Assembly: GCF_001905005.1 (NCBI RefSeq)
Contig: NZ_LWKZ01000002.1
Span: 124,001-188,000 of the forward strand
DNA length: 64,000 nt
Direction of reading: 5' to 3'
Origin: Streptomyces sp. CB02923
GTDB taxonomy: Bacteria; Actinomycetota; Actinomycetes; Streptomycetales; Streptomycetaceae
The translations under genes were made by a program, and so were the position numbers. The notes under the pieces are model-generated. The model was given only the letters and a program-made list of their open reading frames with translations. It searched no databases and had not been told where the DNA came from. Positions 18,276-31,949 of this stretch are shown here, one piece after another. Positions within the stretch are counted from its first letter, which is position 1. Every line of letters starts with the position of its first letter.

Positions 18276-19799
18276 TTGTCCAGCAGCAATCCGCTGCGTG
18301 ACACTGCAGACCGACGGCTCCCGCGTATCGCGGGGCCGTCGGGCCTGGTCATCTTCGGTGTCACGGGCGATTTGTCCCGTAAAAAGCTGATGCCTGCCGT
18401 CTACGACCTGGCCAACCGCGGGCTGCTGCCGCCGGGCTTCTCCCTCATCGGCTTCGCCCGCCGCGAATGGGAGCACCAGGACTTCGCACAGGAGGTGTAC
18501 GAGGCCGTCAAGCAGCACTCCCGTACGCCGTTCCGCGAGGAGGTCTGGCAGCAGCTCGTCCAGGGCTGCCGGTTCGTCCAGGGAAACTTCGACGACGACG
18601 AGGCCTTCGAGACCCTCAAGGACACCATCGAGGAACTCGACAAGGCCCAGGGCACCGGCGGCAACTTCGCCTTCTACCTGTCCGTGCCCCCCAAGTTCTT
18701 CCCCAAGGTCGTCCAGCAGCTCAAGAAGCACGGACTGGCCGACCAGAGCCAGCACTCCTGGCGCCGCGCGGTCATCGAGAAGCCCTTCGGCCACGACCTG
18801 GAGAGCGCCCAGGAGCTCAACCGGATCGTCCACGAGGTCTTCCCGCCGGAAGAGGTCTTCCGGATCGACCACTACCTCGGCAAGGAGACGGTCCAGAACA
18901 TCCTGGCGCTGCGCTTCGCCAACACCCTGTTCGAGCCGCTCTGGAACCGGTCCTACGTCGACCACATCCAGATCACCATGGCCGAGGACATCGGCATCGG
19001 CGGCCGCGCCGGCTACTACGACGGCATCGGCGCCGCCCGTGACGTCATCCAGAACCACCTGCTCCAGCTGCTCGCGCTGACCGCCATGGAGGAGCCCGCC
19101 TCCTTCGACGCGGACGCGCTCGTCGCCGAGAAGACCAAGGTGCTGGGCGCCGTACGGCTCCCCGCCGACCTGGGCAAGGAGACGGTGCGCGCCCAGTACG
19201 CGGCCGGCTGGCAGGGCGGCGAGAAGGTCGTCGGCTACCTGGAGGAAGAGGGCATCGACCCCAACTCCCGGACCGACACCTACGCGGCGATCAAGCTGGA
19301 GGTGGACAACCGCCGCTGGGCCGGCGTCCCCTTCTACCTGCGCACCGGCAAGCGCCTCGGCCGCCGCGTCACGGAGATCGCGGTCGTCTTCCAGCGCGCG
19401 CCGCACTCCCCCTTCGACCACACCGCCACCGAAGAGCTGGGGCACAACGCCCTGGTGATCCGCGTCCAGCCGGACGAGGGCGTCACCATGCGGTTCGGCT
19501 CGAAGGTGCCCGGCACCTCCATGGAGGTGCGGGACGTCTCGATGGACTTCGCGTACGGCGAGTCCTTCACCGAGTCCAGCCCGGAGGCGTACGAGCGCCT
19601 GATCCTGGACGTGCTGCTCGGCGACGCCAACCTCTTCCCGCGCGTCGAGGAGGTCGAGCAGTCCTGGCGGATTCTCGACCCGATCGAGGAGTACTGGGAC
19701 CGGCACGGCAAGCCCGCGCAGTACCCGGCCGGGACCTGGGGACCGGACGAGGCGGACGAAATGCTCGCACGAGACGGACGGAGCTGGCGTCGGCCATGA
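18276..19799 (+). CDS. zwf: Glucose-6-phosphate 1-dehydrogenase
   Basis: A 507-aa enzyme that makes 6-phosphogluconolactone and NADPH. FGVTGDLSRKKLMPA is the nucleotide-binding start, IEKPFGHDL follows, and RIDHYLGKE is the catalytic motif with the conserved His and Lys. The start is a TTG at 18276 with GGAGG 11 nt upstream; no better ATG or GTG is near. The stop overlaps the opcA start by 4 bp, a link expected because OpcA activates this enzyme. Confidence 0.97.
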   Translation: MSSSNPLRDTADRRLPRIAGPSGLVIFGVTGDLSRKKLMPAVYDLANRGLLPPGFSLIGFARREWEHQDFAQEVYEAVKQHSRTPFREEVWQQLVQGCRFVQGNFDDDEAFETLKDTIEELDKAQGTGGNFAFYLSVPPKFFPKVVQQLKKHGLADQSQHSWRRAVIEKPFGHDLESAQELNRIVHEVFPPEEVFRIDHYLGKETVQNILALRFANTLFEPLWNRSYVDHIQITMAEDIGIGGRAGYYDGIGAARDVIQNHLLQLLALTAMEEPASFDADALVAEKTKVLGAVRLPADLGKETVRAQYAAGWQGGEKVVGYLEEEGIDPNSRTDTYAAIKLEVDNRRWAGVPFYLRTGKRLGRRVTEIAVVFQRAPHSPFDHTATEELGHNALVIRVQPDEGVTMRFGSKVPGTSMEVRDVSMDFAYGESFTESSPEAYERLILDVLLGDANLFPRVEEVEQSWRILDPIEEYWDRHGKPAQYPAGTWGPDEADEMLARDGRSWRRP

Positions 19800-20914
19800 A
19801 GATCGATCTGACGGAAACCACGGCCAGCAAGGTCAACAAGGCGCTGGTCCAGGGCCGTCGTACCATCGGCACCCCGGCCATCGGCATGGTGCTCACCCTC
19901 GTCATCGTCACCGACGAGGAGAACGCCTACGACGCCCTGAAGGCCGCCAACGAGGCGTCCCGCGAACACCCCTCGCGCACCCTCGTCGTCATCAAGCGCG
20001 TCAGCCGGTCGCCCCGCGACCGCGCCAAGGCACGCCTGGACGCCGAGGTCCGCGTGGGCGCGGACGCCGGTACCGGTGAGACGGTCGTACTGCGGCTCTA
20101 CGGCGAGGCCATCAACCACGCCCAGTCCGTGGTGCTGCCGCTGCTGCTGCCGGACGCCCCGGTCGTCGTGTGGTGGCCGGTCAACGCCCCGCTGGACGCG
20201 GCGCGCGACCCGCTCGGCGCACTCGCCCAGCGGCGCGTCACCGACATGTACACCGCCGAGAACCCGATCCGGGAACTCGCCGAGCGCGCCGAGGCGTACT
20301 CGCCCGGCGACACGGACCTGTCCTGGACCCGCATCACCCCCTGGCGCTCGATGCTGGCGGCGGCGCTGGACCAGCTGCCGTGCAAGGTCGCCGAGGTCGA
20401 GGTCGAGGGCGAGGAGTTCAACCCCAGCGTCGAACTCCTCGGCATGTGGCTCGCGGACCGGCTGGGCGTACCCGTCCGGCGGCTCCTCTCGGCCGGCCCC
20501 GGCCTGACGGCCGTCCGGATGGAGACGGACTGCGGCCCGGTCGCGCTGGACCGCGCGGACGGCTCGCTGGCCACGCTCTCCATGCAGGGCCAGCCGGACC
20601 GCAACGTGGCGCTCAAGCGGCGCGAGACCTCCGAACTGCTGGCGGAGGAGCTGCGCCGGCTCGACCCGGACGACACGTACGCCTCCACGCTGAAGTACGG
20701 CGTCGACCGGCTCGGCGAACCGCAGCGGACGCAGACGCCGCTGGCGGCGAAGGCGGCCGAGTCGTCCGACGAGCCTGCCGCTGACGCGGCGGGAGCGACG
20801 GAGACGGCGGAGGCCACGTCCGACGAGTCCGCGGACAAGACCGAAGGCAAGGCCAAGGCCCCGGCCAAGAAGTCCGCCTCCAAGAAGGCGGCCTCCAAGG
20901 CGGCCTCCGAGTGA
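19796..20914 (+). CDS. opcA: OpcA, glucose-6-phosphate dehydrogenase assembly protein
   Basis: A 372-aa OpcA-family protein that promotes assembly and activity of Zwf in cyanobacteria and actinobacteria. The conserved part runs to about residue 310 (PLLLPDAPVVVWWPVNAP, DLSWTRITPWR). The last 60 residues form an Ala/Lys/Glu-rich tail ending KKSASKKAASKAASE. Such a tail is not needed for the fold and may be a flexible or nucleic-acid-binding extension. It overlaps zwf by 4 bp and pgl by 4 bp (GTGA). Confidence 0.95.
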   Translation: MKIDLTETTASKVNKALVQGRRTIGTPAIGMVLTLVIVTDEENAYDALKAANEASREHPSRTLVVIKRVSRSPRDRAKARLDAEVRVGADAGTGETVVLRLYGEAINHAQSVVLPLLLPDAPVVVWWPVNAPLDAARDPLGALAQRRVTDMYTAENPIRELAERAEAYSPGDTDLSWTRITPWRSMLAAALDQLPCKVAEVEVEGEEFNPSVELLGMWLADRLGVPVRRLLSAGPGLTAVRMETDCGPVALDRADGSLATLSMQGQPDRNVALKRRETSELLAEELRRLDPDDTYASTLKYGVDRLGEPQRTQTPLAAKAAESSDEPAADAAGATETAEATSDESADKTEGKAKAPAKKSASKKAASKAASE

Positions 20915-21693
20915 GCGCGCCGCAGGTCGTCGTCCACCGCGACAAGGAACTGATGGCCAAGGCCGCCGCGGCCCGGCTGATCACGAAGATCGTGGACGCC
21001 CAGGCCGCCCGCGGCTCCGCCTCCGTCGTCCTGACGGGCGGCCGCAACGGCAACGGGCTGCTCGCGGCCCTCGCCGAGGCGCCCGCCCGGGACGCGGTGG
21101 ACTGGTCGCGCCTCGACCTGTGGTGGGGCGACGAGCGGTTCCTGCCGGACGGCGACCCGGAGCGCAACTACACGCAGGCCCGTGCGGCCCTGCTGGACAG
21201 CGTTCCGGTGGACCCCGCCCGGGTGCACGCGATGGCTCCGTCCAACGGCCCGTACGGCAGCGACGCGGACGCCGCGGCGGAAGCGTACGCGGTCGAACTG
21301 GCCGCCGCGGCGGGCCCCGAGGACCACGGCCCCGTCCCGTCCTTCGACGTCCTCCTCCTGGGCGTCGGCCCGGACACCCACGTCGCGTCGCTCTTCCCCG
21401 AGCTGCCCGCCGTACGGGAGACGGAACGCCCGGTCGTCGCCGTACACGGCGCGCCCAAGCCCCCGCCCACCCGCATCTCGCTGACCCTGCCCGCGATCCG
21501 CGCGGCACGGGAGGTCTGGCTGCTCGCGGCGGGCGAGGACAAGGCGAAGGCCGCGGCGATGGCGCTCTCCGGCGCCGGAGAGGTCCAGGCCCCGGCCGCG
21601 GGCGCGCACGGCCGCAGCCGCACGCTGTGGCTCCTGGACGAGGCGGCAGCTTCACAGTTGCCGCGCGGACTGTACCCGCCGGCTTCGGCCTGA
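20911..21693 (+). CDS. pgl: 6-phosphogluconolactonase (SOL/DevB type)
   Basis: A 260-aa glucosamine/galactosamine-6-phosphate isomerase-fold enzyme that hydrolyses 6-phosphogluconolactone. Visible motifs include LTGGRNGNGLL, DLWWGDERFLPDGDPERNY and LLGVGPDTHVASLFP. The GTG start overlaps the opcA stop (GTGA), so it is the last gene of the pentose phosphate operon. A strong hairpin follows 10 bp after the stop. Confidence 0.96.
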   Translation: MSAPQVVVHRDKELMAKAAAARLITKIVDAQAARGSASVVLTGGRNGNGLLAALAEAPARDAVDWSRLDLWWGDERFLPDGDPERNYTQARAALLDSVPVDPARVHAMAPSNGPYGSDADAAAEAYAVELAAAAGPEDHGPVPSFDVLLLGVGPDTHVASLFPELPAVRETERPVVAVHGAPKPPPTRISLTLPAIRAAREVWLLAAGEDKAKAAAMALSGAGEVQAPAAGAHGRSRTLWLLDEAAASQLPRGLYPPASA

Positions 21694-21702
21694 GGTCAAC
21701 GT

Positions 21703-21740
21703 ACGACGGCCCCGTTCCCTCGTGGGAGCGGGGCCGTCGT
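21703..21740 (+). terminator. Terminator after pgl
   Basis: ACGACGGCCCCG pairs with CGGGGCCGTCGT, and the stem continues through TCCC/GGGA to a 4-nt loop, giving about 16 pairs. It ends the tkt-pgl operon just before repeat array A. Confidence 0.88.
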
Positions 21741-21785
21741 CATGCTGTCCGGCGGGTTTCGCCGCCCGGTATCAGGCCGGGCGCC

Positions 21786-22540
21786 GTGGCCGACTCGTTC
21801 CCGGCGGCGGGTGGCGCACCCCCGTACCCGGGCACGGGAACGGCCCTACGGACTTCGTCCTACGGTCCGCCCCCTCCCGCCGTACGGCGACGTTCTACCG
21901 GTGGGGGCAGGTGTCCCCCCACCCCCGTACGTGTCAGCCGAACACGTACGGGAGGGTCCGGAACCGTAGGACGAAGTCCGTAGGGGCCGGGCCCGCACCA
22001 CTGCCGTGCTGCCCGCAGTCCAACGGAGTTTCGGAGCCCGACGGCGGGCCGGACTCCGTGGCCGACTGGCTCCCACGCGCCGGGCGACGCCCGCCAGGGA
22101 CCGGACACGGGAACGGTCCTCCAGACTCCGTCCTACGGCCCGCCCCCTCCCGCCGTACGGCGACGTTCTACCGGTGGGGGCAGGCGCCCCCCACCCCCGT
22201 ACGCGTCAGCCTGACACGTACGGGAGGGTCCGGAACCGTAGGACGAAGTCCGTAGGGGCCGGTCCCGCACTACTCTCGGCCTGCCCGCAGTCCGACGGAG
22301 TTTCGGCGCCCGACGGCGGGCCGGACTCCGTGGCCGACTGGCTCCCACGTGCCGGGCGGCGCCCGCCAAGGACCGGGCACGGGAACGGTCCTCCGGACTC
22401 CGTCCTGCGGCCCGCCCCCTCCCGCCGTACGGCGACGTTCTACCGGTGGGGGCAGGCGTCCCCCCACCCCCGTACGTGTCAGCCGAACACGTACGGGAGG
22501 GTCCGGAACCGTAGGACGAAGTCCGTAGGGGCCGGGCCCG
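21786..22540 (+). repeat. Repeat array A: about 2.8 copies of a hairpin-rich 272-273-bp unit
   Basis: The anchor GTAGGACGAAGTCCGTAGG occurs at 21966, 22238 and 22511, a period of 272-273 bp. Each unit contains several inverted repeats: CCCGTACGTGT/ACACGTACGGG around a 7-nt loop (21924-21952 in copy 1), GGTGGGGG/CCCCCACC (21900-21923), GGAC-GAA-GTCC, and a large ACGGAGT/ACTCCGT stem enclosing GCCCG/CGGGC. The period is not a multiple of three and no frame is conserved, so it is non-coding. It fills the space between convergent pgl and gene 22561-22821. Reverse-complement copies form array B. Confidence 0.93.
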
Positions 22541-22560
22541 TTCCAGCCGTGCTCAGCCGG

Positions 22561-22821
22561 TCACGGCCGTCGTTCCTGTTCCTGGCGCACCATCGCGTTG
22601 GCGAGGTGGGCGGGGTCCTGGAGGTCGCCCACCGCTACGCCCACGACCTCCGTGTCGTGGGTGTCGTAGGCGCCCAGGACGTGCTCCTTGTCGCCCTGGA
22701 CAACCTCCAGGTGACGGGTCGCCACCTCGCGCTGTTCGGTCTCCGGGCGGGCCTGGAGCCACGCCCGGTTCTCCGGGGTCAGCAGGTCCAGGAACGCCGG
22801 CACCACCTCGTCCGCCGCCAT
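22561..22821 (-). CDS. Small conserved protein coupled to pgi
   Basis: An 86-aa hydrophilic protein, [20 protein letters not shown] at the start. Its ATG overlaps the pgi stop by one base (TGATG), so it is translationally coupled to pgi. It has mixed alpha/beta character with a central GVAVGDLQDPAHLANAMVRQ. No known domain was recognised. Repeat array A begins 20 bp beyond its stop codon. Confidence 0.72.
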   Translation of the reverse strand: MAADEVVPAFLDLLTPENRAWLQARPETEQREVATRHLEVVQGDKEHVLGAYDTHDTEVVGVAVGDLQDPAHLANAMVRQEQERRP

Positions 22822-24482
22822 CAGCGGCCCCGCATCGCGCGGTACGTGGCGACCAGGGACCGCGTCGAGGCGTCCAGGCCCTCGACCTCCGAGCCCGCGG
22901 TGAGCGCGGGCTCGACCCGCTTCGCGAGGACCTTGCCGAGTTCGACGCCCCACTGGTCGAAGGAGTCGATGTTCCAGATGGCGCCCTGGACGAACACCTT
23001 GTGCTCGTAGAGCGCGATCAGCTGGCCCAGCACGGACGGCGTCAGTTCCTCGGCGAGGATCGTGGTGGTGGGGCGGTTGCCCTGGAAGGTCTTGTGCGGG
23101 ACCAGTTCCTCGGCCACGCCCTCGGCGCGGACCTCGTCGGGGGTCTTGCCGAAGGCCAGCGCCTGGCCCTGGGCGAAGAGGTTGGCCATCAGGAGGTCGT
23201 GCTGGGCCACCAGGCCGGAGTGGAGATCCTCGACGGGCTTGGCGAAGCCGATGAGGTCGGCGGGGATGAGCTTCGTGCCCTGGTGGAGGAGCTGGTAGTA
23301 GGCGTGCTGGCCGTTGGTGCCGGGGGTGCCCCACACGACGGGCCCGGTCTGCCAGCGCACCGGGTTGCCCTCGCGGTCCACGGACTTGCCGTTGGACTCC
23401 ATGTCGAGCTGCTGGAGGTACGCGGTGAACTTGGAGAGGTAGTGGCTGTACGGCAGGACCGCGTGCGACTGCGCGTCCCAGAAGTTGCCGTACCAGACGC
23501 CGAGCAGGCCGAGCAGGAGCGGGACGTTCTCCTCGGCGGGCGCGCAGCGGAAGTGCTCGTCGACGAGGTGGAAGCCGGCCAGCATCTCGCGGAACCGCTC
23601 CGCCCCGATCGCGATCATGAGCGAGAGGCCGATCGCGGAGTCGTAGGAGTAGCGGCCGCCGACCCAGTCCCAGAACTCGAACATGTTGTCGGTGTCGATG
23701 CCGAAGTCCGCGACCTTCTCGGCGTTGGTCGACAGGGCGACGAAATGCTTGGCCACCGCGTCCTCGCCAGCCCGCAGGCCGGTGAGCAGCCAGTTGCGGG
23801 CGGAGGTGGCGTTGGTGATCGTCTCGATGGTGGTGAAGGTCTTCGAGGCGACGATGAAGAGCGTCTCCGCGGGGTCGAGGTCGCGGACGGCCTCGTGCAG
23901 GTCGGCGCCGTCCACGTTGGAGACGAAGCGGAACTGCATGTCGCGGTGGGAGTAGGCGCGCAGCGCCTCGTACGCCATGGCCGGGCCCAGGTCCGAGCCG
24001 CCGATGCCGATGTTGACGACCGTCTTGATGCGCTTGCCGGTGTGGCCCTTCCACTCGCCCGAACGCACCCGGTCGGTGAAGATCTGCATCTTGCGCAGTA
24101 CGGCGTGCACGGCGGGCGCGACGTTCTCGCCGTCGACGGTGATCGTGGCGGACTCGGGGGCGCGCAGCGCGGTGTGCAGCACGGCCCGGTTCTCGGTGAC
24201 GTTGATCTTGTCGCCGCGGAACATCGCGTCCCGCAGGGCGGCGACACCCCGGGCCTCGGCGAGCTCGCGCAGCAGGCGCAGCGTCTCGTCGGTGACCAGG
24301 TGCTTGGAGTAGTCCAGGTGCAGGTCGCCGACCTTGAGGGTGTAGCGTCCGGCGCGGTCCGGATCCTGGTCGAACAGCTCGCGCAGGTGCACCTCCCCCA
24401 ACTGCTCCCGGTGCTTGTTCAGCGCGGTCCACTCAGGCGTCTGGTCGAGCCTGTTGCGGCCTTCTGCGTTCATCTCGGACAT
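22821..24482 (-). CDS. pgi: Glucose-6-phosphate isomerase
   Basis: A 553-aa PGI of the long bacterial type, interconverting glucose-6-P and fructose-6-P and so linking the adjacent pentose phosphate and glycolytic clusters. Features are [18 protein letters not shown], the signature around [34 protein letters not shown], and the catalytic C-terminal [23 protein letters not shown] 24482 is chosen (AGAAGG upstream); ATG 24473 is an alternative. A TAGGTT hexamer about 45 bp upstream may be its -10. Confidence 0.96.
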   Translation of the reverse strand: MSEMNAEGRNRLDQTPEWTALNKHREQLGEVHLRELFDQDPDRAGRYTLKVGDLHLDYSKHLVTDETLRLLRELAEARGVAALRDAMFRGDKINVTENRAVLHTALRAPESATITVDGENVAPAVHAVLRKMQIFTDRVRSGEWKGHTGKRIKTVVNIGIGGSDLGPAMAYEALRAYSHRDMQFRFVSNVDGADLHEAVRDLDPAETLFIVASKTFTTIETITNATSARNWLLTGLRAGEDAVAKHFVALSTNAEKVADFGIDTDNMFEFWDWVGGRYSYDSAIGLSLMIAIGAERFREMLAGFHLVDEHFRCAPAEENVPLLLGLLGVWYGNFWDAQSHAVLPYSHYLSKFTAYLQQLDMESNGKSVDREGNPVRWQTGPVVWGTPGTNGQHAYYQLLHQGTKLIPADLIGFAKPVEDLHSGLVAQHDLLMANLFAQGQALAFGKTPDEVRAEGVAEELVPHKTFQGNRPTTTILAEELTPSVLGQLIALYEHKVFVQGAIWNIDSFDQWGVELGKVLAKRVEPALTAGSEVEGLDASTRSLVATYRAMRGR

Positions 24483-24628
24483 CAGCCTTCTTCTTCTCGT
24501 ACCGGCCCCGCCGTCTCCCAACCTAATTGATCAGGGCGCGGGATGAGGTGTCCCCCCGCTGTCGGCCGCCCCGGCGAACCGTTTCGGCACCTCCCGCCGG
24601 TACCCGGCCGACAGGCCGGATACGCGGA

Positions 24629-24667
24629 CGGCCCGGCCGGAAGGGCGTTTCCCCTCCGGCCGGGCCG
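24629..24667 (-). terminator. Terminator downstream of the RbpA-like gene
   Basis: CGGCCCGGCCGG pairs with CCGGCCGGGCCG, extended by AGGG/CCCT around a short loop, 22 bp after the stop at 24690. It separates the gap-rbpA unit from the pgi promoter. Confidence 0.88.
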
Positions 24668-24689
24668 GTCGACGTGTGTGTGCTGTCCG

Positions 24690-25025
24690 TCAGATCTCTC
24701 CGCGGAGCTTGGCGAGGGCCTCGGCGAGAATCGCCTCGCCGTCGGCGTCGCTCCTGCGCTCCCGGACGTACGCGAGGTGCGTCTTGTACGGTTCGGTGCG
24801 CGGCGGGTCCGGCGGGTTGTCCCGGTCCTTGCCTGCCGGGAAGCCGCAGCGCGGGCAGTCCCAGGTGTCAGGAATCTGCGCGTCGCCGGCGAAGCTGGGC
24901 TGAGTCTCGTGCCCGTTCGAGCACCAGAAGGAGATGCGGATGCGCGGTGCGGACTCGCCCCGCTCCGCCTCCCCCATCGGCCCCGCCCCGACCCGACTTC
25001 CTCGGATCGCGTTGCCACTTGCCAC
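24690..25025 (-). CDS. RbpA-family RNA polymerase-binding protein (paralogue)
   Basis: A 111-aa protein from GTG 25025 with AGGGAG 7 nt upstream. The core has CSNGHE (near residue 32) and DCPRCGFPAG (near 53), a Cys/His arrangement like the RbpA core, followed by a basic linker and the helix THLAYVRERRSDADGEAILAEAL matching the RbpA sigma-interacting segment. RbpA stabilises the sigma-polymerase complex in actinobacteria. This sequence differs from the canonical S. coelicolor RbpA (which has GHRFEMPFS), so it is probably the second copy (RbpB-like). It follows secG at the end of the glycolytic cluster. Confidence 0.85.
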   Translation of the reverse strand: MASGNAIRGSRVGAGPMGEAERGESAPRIRISFWCSNGHETQPSFAGDAQIPDTWDCPRCGFPAGKDRDNPPDPPRTEPYKTHLAYVRERRSDADGEAILAEALAKLRGEI

Positions 25026-25183
25026 GGTTGTAACTCCCTGCGTAATGGTGCTGCGAAGCATCGAACAGCAGTCGCGCTGCGAGCGCCCCAGTCTACGTAA
25101 GGCCCAACGCGCGTCCAGTGACAGGAGTTACACCCCTCACCGAGGACGCCGCCTTCATGATAGGCCGCGTCCCCGACGTCGTG

Positions 25184-25420
25184 TCAGCTGTCCAGCTTCA
25201 TCAGAACGCCGAGCACGACGATGCAGGCGAACCAGAGCAGAGCGATCACGATGGTGATGCGGTCCAGGTTGCGCTCCGCGACGGAGGAACCGCCGACCGA
25301 GGACTGCATACCTCCGCCGAACATGTCGGACAGGCCGCCGCCCTTCCCCTTGTGCATGAGCACCAGCATCATCAGCAGCAGGCTGAAGACGATGAGGGCT
25401 ACCGAGAACCCGATGACCAC
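25184..25420 (-). CDS. secG: SecG, preprotein translocase subunit
   Basis: A 78-aa protein with two transmembrane segments (residues about 1-21 and 55-74) separated by a glycine-rich loop, HKGKGGGLSDMFGGG, diagnostic of SecG. It assists SecYE during protein export. The GTG start at 25420 begins GTG-GTC-ATC. As in many Gram-positive bacteria it follows tpiA, here after a double hairpin. Confidence 0.95.
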   Translation of the reverse strand: MVIGFSVALIVFSLLLMMLVLMHKGKGGGLSDMFGGGMQSSVGGSSVAERNLDRITIVIALLWFACIVVLGVLMKLDS

Positions 25421-25479
25421 GGCTGGACCAACTCTCTAGGACTGACGGACGGGACGTACCGAAGAAGATCGAATGGTAC

Positions 25480-25545
25480 GGGGCCGGGCGGCGCGCATGA
25501 CGCCGGACCCGGCCCCGACAGGGTACGACGGGCCGGGCCCGTCGT
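25480..25545 (-). terminator. Two consecutive hairpins between tpiA and secG
   Basis: Hairpin 1 pairs GGGGCCGGG with CCCGGCCCC (25480-25516). Hairpin 2 is a near-palindrome ACGACGGGCC/GGCCCGTCGT (25525-25545). They may terminate most glycolytic transcripts before secG, or process the mRNA. Confidence 0.75.
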
Positions 25546-25553
25546 CATAGCCG

Positions 25554-26330
25554 CTACTGGTCGCGGAAGCGGACGATCTTGACGAACTCGTCCACGTCCA
25601 GTGCCGCGCCGCCGATCAGGGCGCCGTCGACGTCCGGCTGCGCCATGATCGCGGCGACGTTGCCGGACTTGACCGAGCCGCCGTACTGGATGCGGACCTT
25701 GTCGGCCAGCTCCTGGCTGTACAGCTCGGCGAGACGGCCGCGGATCGCGCCGCAGACCTCCTGCGCGTCCTCGGGCGTGGCGACCTCGCCGGTGCCGATG
25801 GCCCACACGGGCTCGTAGGCGATGACGATGGTCTCGGCCTGCTCGGCCGGGATGCCGTCGAGGCCGCCGTCGACCTGGGCGAGGGTGTGCGCGACCTGGT
25901 TGCCGGCCTTGCGGACGTCCAGGCCCTCGCCGACGCACAGGATCGGGGTGATGCCGTGCTCGAAGGCGGCCTTGACCTTGGCGTTGCAGATCTCTTCGTT
26001 CTCGCCGTGGTACTGGCGGCGCTCGCTGTGCCCGACGGCCACGTAGCTGCACTTGAGCTTGGCCAGCATGGCGCCCGAGATCTCGCCGGTGTACGCACCG
26101 GAGTCGTGCGCCGACAGGTCCTGGGCGCCGTACTTGATCTTGAGCTTGTCGCCGTCGACCAGCGTCTGCACCGAGCGCAGGTCGGTGAAGGGCGGCAGGA
26201 CCGCGACCTCGGTGGCCTCGTAGTCCTTGTCGGCGAGCGCGAAGGCGAGCTTCTGGACGTGCGCGATGGCCTCAAGGTGGTTGAGGTTCATCTTCCAGTT
26301 GCCCGCCATCAGCGGGGTACGGTCAGTCAC
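25554..26330 (-). CDS. tpiA: Triosephosphate isomerase
   Basis: A 258-aa TIM-barrel enzyme. Catalytic residues are visible: N11/K13 in GNWKMN, the histidine in VAVGHSERR, and the glutamate in [11 protein letters not shown], with [11 protein letters not shown] as the phosphate-binding end. It starts 6 bp after pgk, so the two are co-translated in the gap-pgk-tpiA order. Confidence 0.98.
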   Translation of the reverse strand: MTDRTPLMAGNWKMNLNHLEAIAHVQKLAFALADKDYEATEVAVLPPFTDLRSVQTLVDGDKLKIKYGAQDLSAHDSGAYTGEISGAMLAKLKCSYVAVGHSERRQYHGENEEICNAKVKAAFEHGITPILCVGEGLDVRKAGNQVAHTLAQVDGGLDGIPAEQAETIVIAYEPVWAIGTGEVATPEDAQEVCGAIRGRLAELYSQELADKVRIQYGGSVKSGNVAAIMAQPDVDGALIGGAALDVDEFVKIVRFRDQ

Positions 26331-26336
26331 GGTTCT

Positions 26337-27548
26337 TCAGTCCTCCAGAGCGGCAAGGCCGGGGAGCGTCTTGCCTTCGAGGTATTCGAGGCTGGCGCCG
26401 CCACCGGTCGAGATGTGGCCGAAAGCGTTCTCGTCGAAGCCGAGCGAGCGCACCGCGGCGGCCGAGTCGCCGCCGCCGACGACGGTGAAGCCGTCGCAGT
26501 TCAGCAGGGCCCGCGCGATGGCGGTGGTGCCACCGGCGTAGTCCGGGTGCTCGGCGACGCCTACGGGTCCGTTCCAGAAGACGGTCTCGGCGTCGGCGAT
26601 CTTCGAAGCGAACAGCTCGCGGGTCTTCGGGCCGATGTCCAGGCCCTCCTTGTCGGAGGGGATCTGGTCGGCGTCGACCGTGACGAAGTCGGCCGGGGCC
26701 TTCGTCTTCAGGTCGGGGAAGTCGGCCGAGGCCAGGATGTCGACCGGCAGCACCAGCTCGACGCCGTTCTTCTCGGCGCGCTCCATGTACTCGGTCACGG
26801 TCGGGATCTGGTCCTCCTGGAGGAGGGAGATGCCGACCTCGTAGCCCTTGGCCTTGAGGAAGGTGTACGCCATGCCGCCGCCGATCAGCAGCCGGTCGGC
26901 CTTGCCGAGGAGCTGGTCGATGACGGCCAGCTTGTCGGAGACCTTGGCGCCGCCGAGCACGACCACGTACGGGCGCTTGACGTCCTCGGTGAGCTTCTTC
27001 AGGACGGTGACCTCGGCGGCGATCAGGTCGCCGGCGGCGTGCGGCAGGCGGGCCGGGAGGTCGTAGACGGAGGCGTGCTTGCGGTGCACGGCGCCGAATC
27101 CGTCACCGACGTACACGTCCGCGAGGGCCGCGAGCTGGTCCGCGAAGGCCGCGCGCTCGGCATCGTCCTTGCTGGTCTCGCCCGGGTTGAAACGCAGGTT
27201 CTCCAGGACGGCGACCTCGCCCTCCTTGAGCCCGTCGACGACGGAGCGGGCCGACTCGCCGACCGTGTCGGTGGCGAAGGCGACGTCGCGGCCGATCAGC
27301 TCACCGAGCCGCTCGGCGGCGGCGCGCAGCGAGAAGGCCGGGTCCGGGGCGCCCTTGGGGCGGCCCAGGTGGGAGGCGACGATCACCTTGGCGCCGAGCT
27401 GGGCCAGCTTGGCGATCGTCGGCTGGACGGCGCGGATCCGGCCGTCGTCGGTGATGGTGGTGCCGTCCAGCGGCACATTGAGGTCCGCGCGGACGAAGAC
27501 CCGCTTGCCGGACAGCCCTTCCTGGGCGAGATCGTCGATCGTCTTCAT
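26337..27548 (-). CDS. pgk: Phosphoglycerate kinase
   Basis: A 403-aa PGK. RVFVRADLNVPLDG near the N-terminus and SHLGRPKG are the substrate-binding signatures; GGAKVSDKL and FWNGPVGVAE with GGGDSAAAV form the nucleotide-binding half. It lies between gap and tpiA. A hairpin at 27585-27622 in the gap-pgk spacer may tune read-through. Confidence 0.98.
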   Translation of the reverse strand: MKTIDDLAQEGLSGKRVFVRADLNVPLDGTTITDDGRIRAVQPTIAKLAQLGAKVIVASHLGRPKGAPDPAFSLRAAAERLGELIGRDVAFATDTVGESARSVVDGLKEGEVAVLENLRFNPGETSKDDAERAAFADQLAALADVYVGDGFGAVHRKHASVYDLPARLPHAAGDLIAAEVTVLKKLTEDVKRPYVVVLGGAKVSDKLAVIDQLLGKADRLLIGGGMAYTFLKAKGYEVGISLLQEDQIPTVTEYMERAEKNGVELVLPVDILASADFPDLKTKAPADFVTVDADQIPSDKEGLDIGPKTRELFASKIADAETVFWNGPVGVAEHPDYAGGTTAIARALLNCDGFTVVGGGDSAAAVRSLGFDENAFGHISTGGGASLEYLEGKTLPGLAALED

Positions 27549-27584
27549 GCGAAGTGACTCCGTTGCGTAGGTCGGTCATGGGAC

Positions 27585-27622
27585 GGGGCCCGTACGGCGC
27601 TTCGGTGCGCCCTACGAGCCCC
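27585..27622 (-). terminator. Hairpin in the gap-pgk spacer
   Basis: GGGGC, CGTA and GGCGC pair with GCGCC, TACG and GCCCC with single mismatches around a TTCG-type loop. It could partly terminate gap transcripts or mark an mRNA processing site; gap is often expressed above pgk. Confidence 0.6.
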
Positions 27623-27662
27623 TTCCGCACATCTACGTGCCCTGGCCTTGGTCAGGCAGGTG

Positions 27663-31795
<4,133 letters not shown>

Positions 31796-31838
31796 GAGCC
31801 CCCCTTGCCGTCTTCCATCTCGTGAATGGACGTTCGAC

Positions 31839-31867
31839 AGACTGGTGACGCTGCATGATCATGTCAA
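31839..31867 (-). promoter_or_regulatory. Probable promoter of the M14 carboxypeptidase gene
   Basis: On the minus strand TTGACA (31867-31862) is followed after 17 bp by CAGTCT (31844-31839). The -35 is a perfect consensus and the -10 is weak. The predicted start lies about 35 bp before the ATG. Confidence 0.45.
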
Positions 31868-31949
31868 TACGGAGGGTGTCGAAATGCAGGTGTGGCCGAG
31901 AAACCCCCCACGGCGCCGCGCGGCGGTGAACCACCGGTGCCCGCGCGGT

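Noticed and set aside
21786..22540. Open frames crossing repeat arrays A and B
   Set aside because: Unit length is not a multiple of three, so each copy changes frame; the peptides are GC-rich noise.
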